From: Thermoactinospora rubra
GTDB lineage: Bacteria; Actinomycetota; Actinomycetes; Streptosporangiales; Streptosporangiaceae
Direction: 5' to 3'
Assembly: GCF_002093975.1 (NCBI RefSeq)
Contig: NZ_MSZZ01000032.1
Coordinates: 124,001-188,000 of the forward strand
Length of the DNA: 64,000 bases
Part shown: piece after piece, positions 56,884 through 64,000 of the stretch
Layout: each line of letters opens with the position of its first letter
How positions within the stretch are numbered: the stretch's first letter is position 1
Program-made: the position numbers and the translations under genes
Notes under the pieces: model-generated
Databases searched by the model: none
Told to the model about the DNA's origin: nothing
Seen by the model: only the letters and a program-made list of their open reading frames with translations

Positions 56884-57861
56884 CTACTCCGACTCAGGAT
56901 CGACGATGTCGGCCTCGAATCCGTAGTTCACGCCCGCCGGCAGAGGCCCGGCCGTGGGATCCCAGAGGTGAAGCAGATCGCTGGTGCGATCACCGACAGA
57001 TCCCGCCGCGTCCGGATCAAGGACGTGCTGGATGTCGTTGACGATCTGCGGCATCAGCTTGTAGGCGCGGAAGTTGTCGCGCAGCTGCCGTCGAGCTTCA
57101 CGCTCGGGGTCGGGCGATGCGTGCAGGGAGAAGGCGAGGGGGATCGTGACACGCGCCTTGTACAGGTCGGCGATGTCGTACACGAACGCCAGCTGCGTCC
57201 CGCTGTGGATGAATCCCAGTGCCGGCGAGCAGCCCAGCGCCAGCACCGCCGCATGGACCACGCCGTACATGCAGGCATTGGCCGCGGACAGGGCCTTGTT
57301 GATCGGATCCTGATCGTCCCATGCCTCGGGGTCGTAGTTCCTGCGGAACCTCTTGACCTGGTACTTCGTCGCCAGCAGCTTGTACAGCGCCTTGATCCGC
57401 TGCCCCTCGAAGCCGCGCAACTGCGCGAGCGTCGCCCCCGCGGGCGCGCTGCCGAACCGCCTCTCATACATCCGTACGGCGACGCCCAACCGTGAGTCGT
57501 CCGATGACCAGGCCCGGACCTGTTTCTCCAGCCAGACCGTGGTCAACGCGGCGGGCATGATCCCGGCATAGCTGCGGACACCGCCCGCTCCTACGCACAC
57601 CAGCGTCGTTCCATGCCGGGCGAAGGTCGCCATCGCCGCCTGGGTGATCGACGTGCCGGGCCCCAGGAGGACGCAGGAGAGCGCCGCCGTCGGGATGGAG
57701 ATGCGGTCGGCGCCCCGCGGGGATTCGATCCGAGCGCAGACGCCGGTGTCGTCCTGCACGATCCTGACGGCCTCGGCGTACAGGAACGACAGCGAGTCGG
57801 CGACACGCGGCAGCATCGCGAGGGTGGGCGCGGTGAGTCTGCGCCGCGCGTTTCCGTTCAC
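56884..57861 (-). CDS. cas1: CRISPR-associated integrase Cas1 (type I-E)
   Basis: A 325-residue Cas1e. Family segments are SFLYAEAVRIVQDDTGVCAR, LLGPGTSITQAAMAT, FEGQRIKALYKLLATKY, NACMYGVVHAAVLALG and GFIHSGTQLAFVYDIADLYK. The last segment gives the His and Asp metal ligands. In E. coli the remaining ligand is the Glu of YGVTEAAI; here that position is His. A His there is, to my knowledge, common in non-enterobacterial I-E Cas1 proteins. The GTG start at 57861 overlaps the cas6e stop (GTGA). It integrates new spacers together with Cas2. Confidence 0.96.
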   Translation of the reverse strand: MNGNARRRLTAPTLAMLPRVADSLSFLYAEAVRIVQDDTGVCARIESPRGADRISIPTAALSCVLLGPGTSITQAAMATFARHGTTLVCVGAGGVRSYAGIMPAALTTVWLEKQVRAWSSDDSRLGVAVRMYERRFGSAPAGATLAQLRGFEGQRIKALYKLLATKYQVKRFRRNYDPEAWDDQDPINKALSAANACMYGVVHAAVLALGCSPALGFIHSGTQLAFVYDIADLYKARVTIPLAFSLHASPDPEREARRQLRDNFRAYKLMPQIVNDIQHVLDPDAAGSVGDRTSDLLHLWDPTAGPLPAGVNYGFEADIVDPESE

Positions 57862-58466
57862 CGCGCGACCCGCGCGAGGCTGAGCAGGCCACAGCCGTAG
57901 GATTTGGCCCGCCCGATGCCTTCCAGGACCGCCTCGGTCACGAGCTTGGGGTCCGTGACGGTGGCCAGCCCGTCGAAGCGGACCACCACGTGGCGCCCAC
58001 CTTTCACGCGGATGTCCTGCCGGGGTTGAGACGTGCTGGTCAGTACGGCCAAGCCGTGGGCCGCGGCTCGGGCCGCCCACCAGGTCTCGGCGGCGGCACC
58101 GTGCAGGGCCTCGATCTTGCGGGTCTGGTTGTTGCGCTTGGTGGGGTTGGCGTCGATGCGATAGCGGACCACATCACCGGCCTGCAACGCCGCCAGCAGC
58201 CCGGAAAGCTCCCGCACGGCGGCTTCGCCGTACCCGGTGGGAAGCCGGTCAACCTGCGGGGGGACGGTTGTCTGCACAAGCAGCTGCAGTCCCGTCCGGC
58301 CTTCCTCGACGCGGAAGAGCACTCCGGCGCGACTCCGTGCCTGCCCGCCGAGGTCGTCGGGGACGAGCAGCATCATCCGTTTGTGCAGCAGGTCCGCATC
58401 GGCGAGGTCCTTCTGCACGTCGCGGCGCCGCGTGTCGGGCAGGATCCGGATCAGCCATGCGGTCAT
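57858..58466 (-). CDS. cas6e: Cas6e (CasE) crRNA-processing endoribonuclease
   Basis: A 202-residue Cas6e. The N-terminus MTAWLIRILPDTRRR leads to the catalytic-His helix ADADLLHKRMMLLVPD. The C-terminal glycine-rich loop reads GIGRAKSYGCGLLSLARV. It cuts the repeat hairpin and stays on the crRNA 3' end in Cascade. ATG 58466 overlaps the cas5e stop (ATGA). The same enzyme should process the degenerate repeats of the mini-array near 62.4 kb if their hairpins fold. Confidence 0.96.
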   Translation of the reverse strand: MTAWLIRILPDTRRRDVQKDLADADLLHKRMMLLVPDDLGGQARSRAGVLFRVEEGRTGLQLLVQTTVPPQVDRLPTGYGEAAVRELSGLLAALQAGDVVRYRIDANPTKRNNQTRKIEALHGAAAETWWAARAAAHGLAVLTSTSQPRQDIRVKGGRHVVVRFDGLATVTDPKLVTEAVLEGIGRAKSYGCGLLSLARVAR

Positions 58467-59188
58467 GACGCCGCTCCCATATAGTCCGCCAGCGCCTCCC
58501 AGTAGTCGGCACCGGTGGCACACAGCTCCTTGGGCACCTGACGGGTGATCAGGCTGACGCTGCGAGTCCGGTAGCGCCGGTCGAACCTGCCGAACGTTTC
58601 CGGCACGTCGGCCAGCTCGGTGACCGCCGCGGCGTCCTCGGCCATGCCCTCGACGACGAAGTCGACGCGGAGGTCGGTTCCGCGCCGCGCGATCGGGACC
58701 CGCTGCTCCAGCTCGGCCACCGGGTCGGCCACATCCGCCCGGAGCAGCAGCGGCTGGTCGGGCGGGCAGGAGCGACGGCCCAGATAAGGGTGCCAGCGCG
58801 GATTGCGCAAGGCGTCGGCGAGCTCATCGGTGTGGGGGCCCTCGACGGCGACCGTGAAGACGGCGTCGGACAGGTACTGCCGCCTGGTCACCATCGTGGC
58901 CGTCTCCCGCGAGCGCTGACCGCCTTCCGCCGTGGGGACTCCACGCTCCAGGCCACCGCCGATGGTGTGGAAGTCGACCATCGGGACACCGGGCCGGTCG
59001 ATTCTCACCGTGAACCGCAGGTCGTCGTAGGGGGTCAACGGCCGGCCGCGCCGTACCCCCTGCGCTGAGGCGAGCAGCCCGATCAGACCCGAGCGGGTGG
59101 GATAGCGCAGCGTGTCCCGGTTGGTGAAGGCCGAGTGTTCCCCCCACGACTGCAGCGGTCCAGCCAGGCGCAGCACCAGACCGCTCAC
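58463..59188 (-). CDS. cas5e: Cas5e (CasD) Cascade subunit
   Basis: A 241-residue Cas5e. The diagnostic N-terminus is VLRLAGPLQSWGEHSAFTNR, then DTLRYPTRSGLIGLLASAQG. It binds the 5' handle of the crRNA in Cascade. The GTG start at 59188 overlaps the cas7e stop (GTGA), and the stop overlaps the cas6e start, so expression is coupled on both sides. Length is normal. Confidence 0.96.
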   Translation of the reverse strand: MSGLVLRLAGPLQSWGEHSAFTNRDTLRYPTRSGLIGLLASAQGVRRGRPLTPYDDLRFTVRIDRPGVPMVDFHTIGGGLERGVPTAEGGQRSRETATMVTRRQYLSDAVFTVAVEGPHTDELADALRNPRWHPYLGRRSCPPDQPLLLRADVADPVAELEQRVPIARRGTDLRVDFVVEGMAEDAAAVTELADVPETFGRFDRRYRTRSVSLITRQVPKELCATGADYWEALADYMGAAS

Positions 59189-60297
59189 GCGGACACTCCC
59201 GGGTAGGCGGCTGTCACCGTGTCGTCGATCAGCTCGGCGAACGAGGCGCGCGCCTCGCCCAGGCCGTCGAGTGCCTTCTCGTCGATGGAGGCGTAGCCGG
59301 ACCGGACGAGCCCGCTCGCGCCCCACAGCCGCTCCAGCCGGGCGGCGTACTCGGCCAGTCTCCGGCGGGACGGCTCAGCCAGGCCGCCTTCCGGACGCAC
59401 GGGTGCCTCGAAAGCCGCGGCGTAGGAGAGCGGCCGGTCGGCGCGGACGGCGATGTGGACCAAGTCGGGCAGCGTGTTGGCCGCCGAGGAGGTCTGCTTG
59501 CCGGAGGGCAGCGAGGCGATGAACGCCCGCACGAACTCGGTCGTCAGCTCGCGGGCCATGGTCGCGTCGCCGCCGAGGTTGTCCAGCAGATCCTCCAGGT
59601 TGACGCTGGCGTACCGGTAGAAGACGCCCGCGCTGAACTCGGCGCTGTTCATGTGGCCGCTGCCGATCGCATCTGTTGGCAGGCAGTCGTCGACCGCCGT
59701 GAAGAAGTCGATCTCGGGGGCGACTTCGTGCGTGGTGAAGGCGTGCGCGACCTGCACGGCTCCGTCCACGCCCGCGCCCGGCAGCTCGGCCAGCATGCGT
59801 CCGAACAGGTTGATGACGCCGTTCCGTTCCGACAGCAGCGCCGCGACCTCCCCCGTGGGAAGCACGGCTTTCGCACCCTTCTTGCCCACGGTCGCCTCGA
59901 TCGCCTCGCGGTGCCGTTCGGCCAGGTCGGCGAGGGAGTCGAGCGCCGCCTTCGGCAGGTAGAGGAGAACGGAGGTGTTGCCCTTGTCCTCCTTGAGCCC
60001 CTTGCCGGCCGACAGGATGATCTGGGCTCCCGCCGCTTGCGCGGCTTCCTCGGACCAGCCGCGCTTCATCAGCCGGTTGGCCACTTCGGCCGGGACGCGG
60101 CGCGTGCGAACCGCCGGGTCGTGGAGCGCGTTCTCGACCTCCAGCCGTACGGCGCGCTTCCAGCATTGACTGGACACCCGGGTCCGGGTCGCTCCGCCGT
60201 ACACCAGGCTCTTGGGGGAGCCGAGGTCGTCGCGGTTGAGATTCGCGAAGGGCACGGTCTGGAGGACGTGCACGTCGAGGTATCGGGGGGTGATCAC
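59185..60297 (-). CDS. cas7e: Cas7e (CasC/Cse4) Cascade backbone subunit
   Basis: A 370-residue Cas7e. Family marks are VHVLQTVPFANLNRDDLGSP, GATRTRVSSQCWKRAVR, VAHAFTTHEVAPEIDFFTAV and MNSAEFSAGVFYRYASVNLE. Six copies form the crRNA-binding filament. ATG 60297 overlaps the cse2 stop (ATGA). Sequence and length are normal for type I-E. Confidence 0.96.
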   Translation of the reverse strand: MITPRYLDVHVLQTVPFANLNRDDLGSPKSLVYGGATRTRVSSQCWKRAVRLEVENALHDPAVRTRRVPAEVANRLMKRGWSEEAAQAAGAQIILSAGKGLKEDKGNTSVLLYLPKAALDSLADLAERHREAIEATVGKKGAKAVLPTGEVAALLSERNGVINLFGRMLAELPGAGVDGAVQVAHAFTTHEVAPEIDFFTAVDDCLPTDAIGSGHMNSAEFSAGVFYRYASVNLEDLLDNLGGDATMARELTTEFVRAFIASLPSGKQTSSAANTLPDLVHIAVRADRPLSYAAAFEAPVRPEGGLAEPSRRRLAEYAARLERLWGASGLVRSGYASIDEKALDGLGEARASFAELIDDTVTAAYPGVSA

Positions 60298-60848
60298 TGG
60301 TCTTCGCTCTCCTGGTCAGATTCATTACTGAGGGGCCGGGCGGTGCGGTAGTAGTCCTGTAGCCATTCCTTAACCACACGATCACGGCTGTGACCCCATC
60401 GGCCAAGGTCTACAAGGAGCTTTGCCCAATCGGGCTGAATATCCTTTGCCGTGAGCTGGCGAATCAATGTGGGAAGGTGTCGGTGAAGGCTATCGACCTC
60501 CTGTCGGCACAGCAGATGCAGGCGCTTTTCTACTCCGCTCTCGTTGAGGTCGCGGTGTCGTACCGCCTGGCCGAGCGTTCGTCCAAGGCTTTCCTTGGAC
60601 GAAGCATTTTTTGGTTTTGCGCTGTTTCTTGGCTGGCTGGCCATTAGTGCGGCTACCGTGTAGTACGCGGTCTCCACAGCTCGGGGGCACACTTCCGGCA
60701 GCCACCTGGCGACGACTACGTCTGCGCGCCTCGTCATCGGATCATCAATGGAGCGGCCGAGGGTACGCCGCGCTGCGGCGCGCAACCCGGGTTCTCTGTC
60801 GAACACCTCCGTCAGGTACGTCACATAACGATCGGCCTTGTCTGCCAT
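60294..60848 (-). CDS. cse2: Cse2 (CasB) Cascade small subunit
   Basis: A 184-residue all-helical, Arg-rich protein in the position and size of CasB. Recognisable parts are RAAARRTLGRSIDDP, ESLGRTLGQAVRHRDLNESG, VEKRLHLLCRQEVDSLHRHL and DWAKLLVDLGRWGH. It holds the displaced DNA strand in the R-loop. ATG 60848 has AAGGAG 5 bp upstream and lies 28 bp inside the end of cse1. The DNA of this gene is somewhat less GC-rich than its neighbours. Confidence 0.93.
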   Translation of the reverse strand: MADKADRYVTYLTEVFDREPGLRAAARRTLGRSIDDPMTRRADVVVARWLPEVCPRAVETAYYTVAALMASQPRNSAKPKNASSKESLGRTLGQAVRHRDLNESGVEKRLHLLCRQEVDSLHRHLPTLIRQLTAKDIQPDWAKLLVDLGRWGHSRDRVVKEWLQDYYRTARPLSNESDQESEDQ

Positions 60849-62326
60849 GCAAACTCCTTCAGAGCTGCGATAATGTAGGGCCGGTTCTGCTCAATCGCGC
60901 GCTTGGCGCGGGGTAGTGCACCTGCATTGCTGGTCACCTCGTCGTAGACGTCGAGTGCGAGGTGCAGGAACTCATTCCGGGCCTTGTCGAAGTCACGGGT
61001 TTGGACGCGCTCCCAGAAGATCCGCTCGGCGGAAGCCCAGTAACGGAACGCTCCACGGGCGGGCCACGGCCCCTCGGACACCTCCCTGCGTTGCGGCGGG
61101 CTGTCCCCATTGGACGGATCGTTGATCGCTATCCACGCGTTTCGCAGTGCACGCTCCAGGTGGAGTTCAAGCCTTTCCGCGAGTCGGCGCATATCGCTGA
61201 CCGCGCGAGCCAGCTCGTAATCGGTGATGAGGTCGCCGATCGGCGGTGTCAGCGCGACCGTCCACTCTTTGTCCCGGGTCTGGCCGTCCTGGTCGAACCC
61301 GTAGGCGCGGACGCGCAGGTGCGGGAGCAGCCCATCGCGCAGTTCTTCGGCGTTCCTGAGTACGGCGGGGCGGCTGGCGCGCTCGTCTCCCACGTCCTCC
61401 AGCAGCAGCGCGTCGAAGTCGCGCCACAGCGCCCGGGTGGCTTTGGCCGGGCGTGCGTACTCCTGGTTCTGCTTGCTGCGCTGGTAGATGAGGTACGGGT
61501 CGCGGCCCGGGAACTCTCGATCACGCCACGCCCAGGTGAGCCAGGCGTCGACCACGCATTCTCCGTCCGCGGACGGCTGAAGCAGGATGGCGTGCTGGAA
61601 ACGACCCGTCAGGATGTTGACGTTCTGCGGGAGGCCCAGGGGGTCGGGGAGCTCGTCGGCCTCCCACGGAGCAACACCGAAGTTGTCCGACTCCGGAATC
61701 CCGGCTACCAGTGACTCGAAGACGTTGCGACCCACCGGGTGGAAGGAGATGACGCTGCGCAGCGGCCCCGCTTTGGTGTTGGCTTCCGTGCGGCCCTTCA
61801 CTGTCCTGGCCGTGCAACGACCGGAAGGGCCGTAGTAGAGCTGGGCGAGCAGGTGCCAGACGGCTTCGTCGGCGGGGACGGGCCGTGCGTCGAGATCGCT
61901 GATGTGGGTGAACCAGACCTGATTGTTGCCTGATGGCCTCGTCAACAGCAGACGGTTGATCCCCGAGCTCTTCGGGCACTGCTCGCGCAACCGCGGATCC
62001 TGCAGCCAGGGCCGTCCGCCCGTGTCGAACAGATCGAAGCGGCCCGCGTAGCGCTCGAAGTACCCCTTGACCTCGTCGGCGTCGAAGTGGCCTTCCTCCA
62101 GGACCCGCTTCCGCCGGTCGAACCAGTCCGGATCGGTGTCGAGCCCCGTCACCCGGGCGGCGATCACCGTCAAGACCCGCCATAACCCCGACGCTCCCGG
62201 CGGCAGGGGCACCTCGATGTCGTCAATCTCGTGCGCTCGCAGGTAGAGCTCCAGCAACCCGGCCTTCGACCGGGTACCTCCGGCCCGTACCGGCAGCCAC
62301 TCGCGCGTGAGCAGGTCGTATGTCAT
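60821..62326 (-). CDS. cse1: Cse1 (CasA/Cas8e) PAM-recognising Cascade subunit
   Basis: A 501-residue Cse1. It begins MTYDLLTREWLPVRAG and shows the family's YAGRFDLFDTGGRPWLQDP and the long C-terminal four-helix bundle (LERALRNAWIAINDPSNGDS). It reads the PAM and recruits Cas3. I set the start at ATG 62326, preceded by GGAGGATTGAGG. The longer open frame upstream runs through degenerate CRISPR repeats and is not coding. The second degenerate repeat ends two bases before this ribosome binding site. Confidence 0.94.
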   Translation of the reverse strand: MTYDLLTREWLPVRAGGTRSKAGLLELYLRAHEIDDIEVPLPPGASGLWRVLTVIAARVTGLDTDPDWFDRRKRVLEEGHFDADEVKGYFERYAGRFDLFDTGGRPWLQDPRLREQCPKSSGINRLLLTRPSGNNQVWFTHISDLDARPVPADEAVWHLLAQLYYGPSGRCTARTVKGRTEANTKAGPLRSVISFHPVGRNVFESLVAGIPESDNFGVAPWEADELPDPLGLPQNVNILTGRFQHAILLQPSADGECVVDAWLTWAWRDREFPGRDPYLIYQRSKQNQEYARPAKATRALWRDFDALLLEDVGDERASRPAVLRNAEELRDGLLPHLRVRAYGFDQDGQTRDKEWTVALTPPIGDLITDYELARAVSDMRRLAERLELHLERALRNAWIAINDPSNGDSPPQRREVSEGPWPARGAFRYWASAERIFWERVQTRDFDKARNEFLHLALDVYDEVTSNAGALPRAKRAIEQNRPYIIAALKEFAWQTRPIVM

Positions 62327-62342
62327 CCTCAATCCTCCAGCA

Positions 62343-62431
62343 GCCGAACCCCCACGGGCGTGGGGAAGGAGTTGCAATACTCGTCGCGCGATAGCCGCTA
62401 ACCGGCTCACCCCCACCTGCGTGGGGAGCGC
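62343..62431 (-). CRISPR. Degenerate two-repeat mini-array between cas3 and cse1 (CreA-like guide RNA candidate)
   Basis: Two diverged copies of the array repeat lie at 62404-62431 (GGCTCACC kept, core CCCCACCTGCGTGGGG, end AGCGC) and 62343-62370 (starts GCCGAACC, core CCCCACGGGCGTGGGG, end AAGGA), exactly 61 bp apart. They enclose one 33-nt spacer (62371-62403) that is absent from the main array. On the transcribed minus strand the first repeat keeps the 5' handle GTGAGCC-G and the guide starts GTTAGCGGCTAT. Both hairpin cores can still pair, so Cas6e could release a guide. This is the layout of CreA antitoxin RNAs or cas-autoregulating guides. Confidence 0.85.
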
Positions 62432-62441
62432 ATTTGCGGAG

Positions 62442-62567
62442 CTAGAACCACTGTGCCACCACGCTGATGCGTCCTAAGACGAATCCCGCCACGCAGATCC
62501 CGAGGTAAGCGGCAGTGCGTAGGGCGGTACGGATAGCCGCCACATTGATCCTGATCCAGATCTCCAC
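62442..62567 (-). CDS. Small hydrophobic protein, CreT-like toxin candidate
   Basis: A 41-codon ORF with GGAGG 7 bp before its GTG start. The peptide has a basic amphipathic N-terminus (EIWIRINVAAIRTALRTAAY) and one hydrophobic segment (YLGICVAGFVLGRISVVAQW), the form of small membrane-active toxins. It lies between cas3 and the mini-array, downstream of the site matched by the mini-array guide. Alternatives are a leader peptide, a non-coding toxin RNA overlapping it, or chance. Too short for any family assignment. Confidence 0.5.
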   Translation of the reverse strand: MEIWIRINVAAIRTALRTAAYLGICVAGFVLGRISVVAQWF

Positions 62568-62629
62568 GAGATCACCTCCACGCAGTGGTCTACCACACCT
62601 CCACGCAAGCAGGCAACATCTCGTAGCAT
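62474..62629 (-). other. Alternative 51-codon ORF with a strong ribosome binding site
   Basis: TAGGAGGTAAC directly precedes ATG 62629, one of the best initiation signals in the window. The encoded peptide (starting MLRDVACLRGGVVDHCVEV) looks like an arbitrary frame and overlaps the hydrophobic ORF in another frame. It could be a leader whose translation controls the downstream ORF, or the translated part of a CreT-type RNA. Confidence 0.3.
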
Positions 62630-62657
62630 GTTACCTCCTAACCTTGTTACTCCATAC

Positions 62658-62668
62658 CCGCTAACCTT
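62658..62668 (-). promoter_or_regulatory. Partial protospacer with AAG PAM matching the mini-array guide
   Basis: On the minus strand AAG (62668-62666) is followed by GTTAGCGG (62665-62658), identical to the first eight guide bases. Guide position 9 mismatches and positions 10-12 (TAT) match again. AAG is the canonical type I-E PAM. The site overlaps the cas3 stop codon and lies just upstream of the two small ORFs, where bound Cascade could block their transcription without full base pairing. Confidence 0.75.
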
Positions 62669-64000
62669 CATGCCCAGACAAGCCGAGATCATCGGACAAG
62701 CTGACGCTTCGACGGCCCAGATCGCCGGCGCCGTTGGACAGCTCGATGAGGGCGATGTCGCGAAGATGCGGGCTCTTGTCCCACTCCGCACGCCGGTCCA
62801 CACTCCGCAACCACGTACCGGGAACCGGAACCGTCTCCCGCAGCACGCTCTTCAGCTGAGCCTTGGTGAACCGGCCCTTCCTGCCCGGCACAAGCGGCAC
62901 CGGGTCTCCACTGCCGACGAGGCGCAGAACTCCATCGGGACCCCGAGAGCAGCAGACCACCCGTCCGGAGTCCGCGCCAAGGCGCGTGGAGTACTCGTCC
63001 ACGATCTCACCCTCGCTCAGTTTCACGAGATCTTTCAGGCTGTGCGGCTCTGGGATGGTGTTCATGTCCGCGTACATGTCGCGGGTCTGATCCTCGGCGA
63101 TCCGGTCCAGGTCCTCCTCCGTGAACGGCTTCTCCTGGTTGGTGAAATCCTCGTCGTAGACCTGATCGACGAGCCGTTGCACGTCGCCGGGGATCTCGAC
63201 GGTCTTCATGCCGTGCAGGGCCTTATAGGTACGGCACAGCAACGACCGGTGATAGACGAACGGCCACGCCGTCGGGATCTTGAAGGCGCTATCGGCGTCC
63301 ACCGGCGCGAGCACGACGAGCCGCATGTCCCGCGCCCAATGGGGACGCCGCACGTCGTTGAGGTGGTGCCGGTGGCAGCGGCCAGCGCGTTGCAGGAGCA
63401 GCGCGATCGGCGCGAGGTCGCTGATCATGATGTCGAAGTCGAGATCGAGGGACTGCTCGATGACCTGGGTGGCCACGAGAATCGCCTTGGGCGGCCGGTC
63501 GCGGCCGGCGTCCTTGCCGAACCAGCCGACGACTTCACGGGTGATCTCCTCGCGGCGGTAGGCCGGGAACCGGGAGTGCAGCAGCGCCAGCCGTACGTCA
63601 CCCTGCAGACGAGCAGCAAGATCCAGATAGGTCTGCTGTGCCTCGGCGACGGTGTTGCAGATGATCGCGGCGCAACCTCCTTGCTCCGGCAGCTCGGCCA
63701 GCACGTCCGCTATCGCCTCCTGGCGCGAGGGGCGGCCGTCGGCGCTGATGGGAACGTTCCGAACCTCAAGCGCCAGGGTACGTTCCCGCACCTCGACCCG
63801 AGCCGGGACGGCCGCGCTTGCGCTGACATAGATCCAGCCCGGGTAGGTCACCTCAGGCATCTGCGTCGGCGCGCCCGCGCCCTTGAGGTACGCCTCGGCA
63901 AGGCGGCGGCCGACGCCGACCGGGAGCGTGGCGGACAGCAGGATGACCGGGACCTTCATCGCGCCCAGCCAGGTCAGCAACCGCTTGAGCAACCCCTGCA
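62661..64000 (-). CDS. cas3: Cas3 helicase-nuclease, C-terminal part (gene runs past the window edge)
   Basis: About 446 residues of the C-terminal half are inside the window; the HD nuclease and first helicase lobe are beyond position 64000. Visible parts are motif III LLSATLPVG, the second RecA lobe (GCAAIICNTVAEAQQTYLDL, ATQVIEQSLDLDFDIMISDL, LLQRAGRCHRH) and the Cas3 C-terminal domain. Cas3 is recruited by Cascade and degrades target DNA. Its stop codon TAG is part of the protospacer-like site of the mini-array guide. It is the first cas gene of the leftward locus, followed by a 334-bp gap before cse1. Confidence 0.95.
   Translation of the reverse strand, partial: QGLLKRLLTWLGAMKVPVILLSATLPVGVGRRLAEAYLKGAGAPTQMPEVTYPGWIYVSASAAVPARVEVRERTLALEVRNVPISADGRPSRQEAIADVLAELPEQGGCAAIICNTVAEAQQTYLDLAARLQGDVRLALLHSRFPAYRREEITREVVGWFGKDAGRDRPPKAILVATQVIEQSLDLDFDIMISDLAPIALLLQRAGRCHRHHLNDVRRPHWARDMRLVVLAPVDADSAFKIPTAWPFVYHRSLLCRTYKALHGMKTVEIPGDVQRLVDQVYDEDFTNQEKPFTEEDLDRIAEDQTRDMYADMNTIPEPHSLKDLVKLSEGEIVDEYSTRLGADSGRVVCCSRGPDGVLRLVGSGDPVPLVPGRKGRFTKAQLKSVLRETVPVPGTWLRSVDRRAEWDKSPHLRDIALIELSNGAGDLGRRSVSLSDDLGLSGHEG

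Noticed and set aside
56884..57861. Cas1 inactivated by loss of a metal-ligand Glu
   Set aside because: The His at this position is, as far as I know, seen in many type I-E Cas1 proteins, and the other ligands are intact, so I do not call it inactive.
60821..62416. Longer Cse1 reading frame starting at 62416
   Set aside because: Its first 30 codons translate the degenerate CRISPR repeats; the ribosome binding site and family N-terminus place the start at 62326.

Overview
The window is high-GC DNA (about 70% by eye, third codon positions mostly G/C) with frequent GTG starts, a SARP/AfsR-type regulator, DrrAB-like export genes, a P450-ferredoxin pair, HxlR, MmyB-like and TetR regulators and eukaryotic-type Ser/Thr kinases. 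This points to a filamentous actinomycete, plausibly of the Streptosporangiales (Nonomuraea/Microbispora-like). Genus is inference; no rRNA or tRNA gene was seen.

Layout. (1) 0.3-27 kb is chromosomal accessory metabolism and regulation: a GbsR/MarR-like repressor facing a DUF998 membrane protein across a perfect 32-bp palindrome; an ArsB/NhaD-type transporter; a 1044-aa SARP/AfsR regulator; a DrrAB exporter; a P450-ferredoxin operon; a tandem-duplicated P-loop kinase-like protein; ankyrin, Cys-rich and Hint-domain proteins; VOC and DHFR-like enzymes; a Rieske oxygenase; an HxlR-SCP2 regulator beside an atypical SDR; an MmyB-like regulator beside an MFS pump; a decayed alpha-L-rhamnosidase; and a TetR-glycosyltransferase operon.

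(2) 27.4-51.5 kb is a defence-island-like block. A leftward operon carries hsdM-hsdS-hsdR, a YgjP-type metallopeptidase, an HTH-N6-adenine methylase with a specificity-like C-terminus, and a Ser/Thr kinase with a helical repeat tail. Divergent from it is a RapA/SNF2-type helicase, followed convergently by an Hsp70 and a protein whose last 60 residues read as a GrpE head domain. Then come a membrane-anchored kinase, an NYN-type nuclease candidate, a separate PASTA protein, a small unknown protein, a HelD-like helicase and a TPR-like protein.

(3) 51.7-54 kb is a scar: a ParA/MinD-like C-terminal remnant abuts a serine recombinase that lacks its N-terminus and whose reading frame runs on into the CRISPR array.

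(4) 53.9-64 kb is a complete type I-E CRISPR-Cas locus read leftward: cas3 (5' end outside the window), cse1, cse2, cas7e, cas5e, cas6e, cas1, cas2, then an array of 44 repeats and 43 spacers. Between cas3 and cse1 sits a degenerate two-repeat mini-array with one 33-nt spacer. Its guide start (8 nt perfect, 11 of the first 12) matches a site with a canonical AAG PAM upstream of a 41-codon hydrophobic ORF. This is the architecture of a CreTA-type CRISPR-guarding toxin-antitoxin and is the most exciting observation here. The SNF2-Hsp70-GrpE-like module is second.
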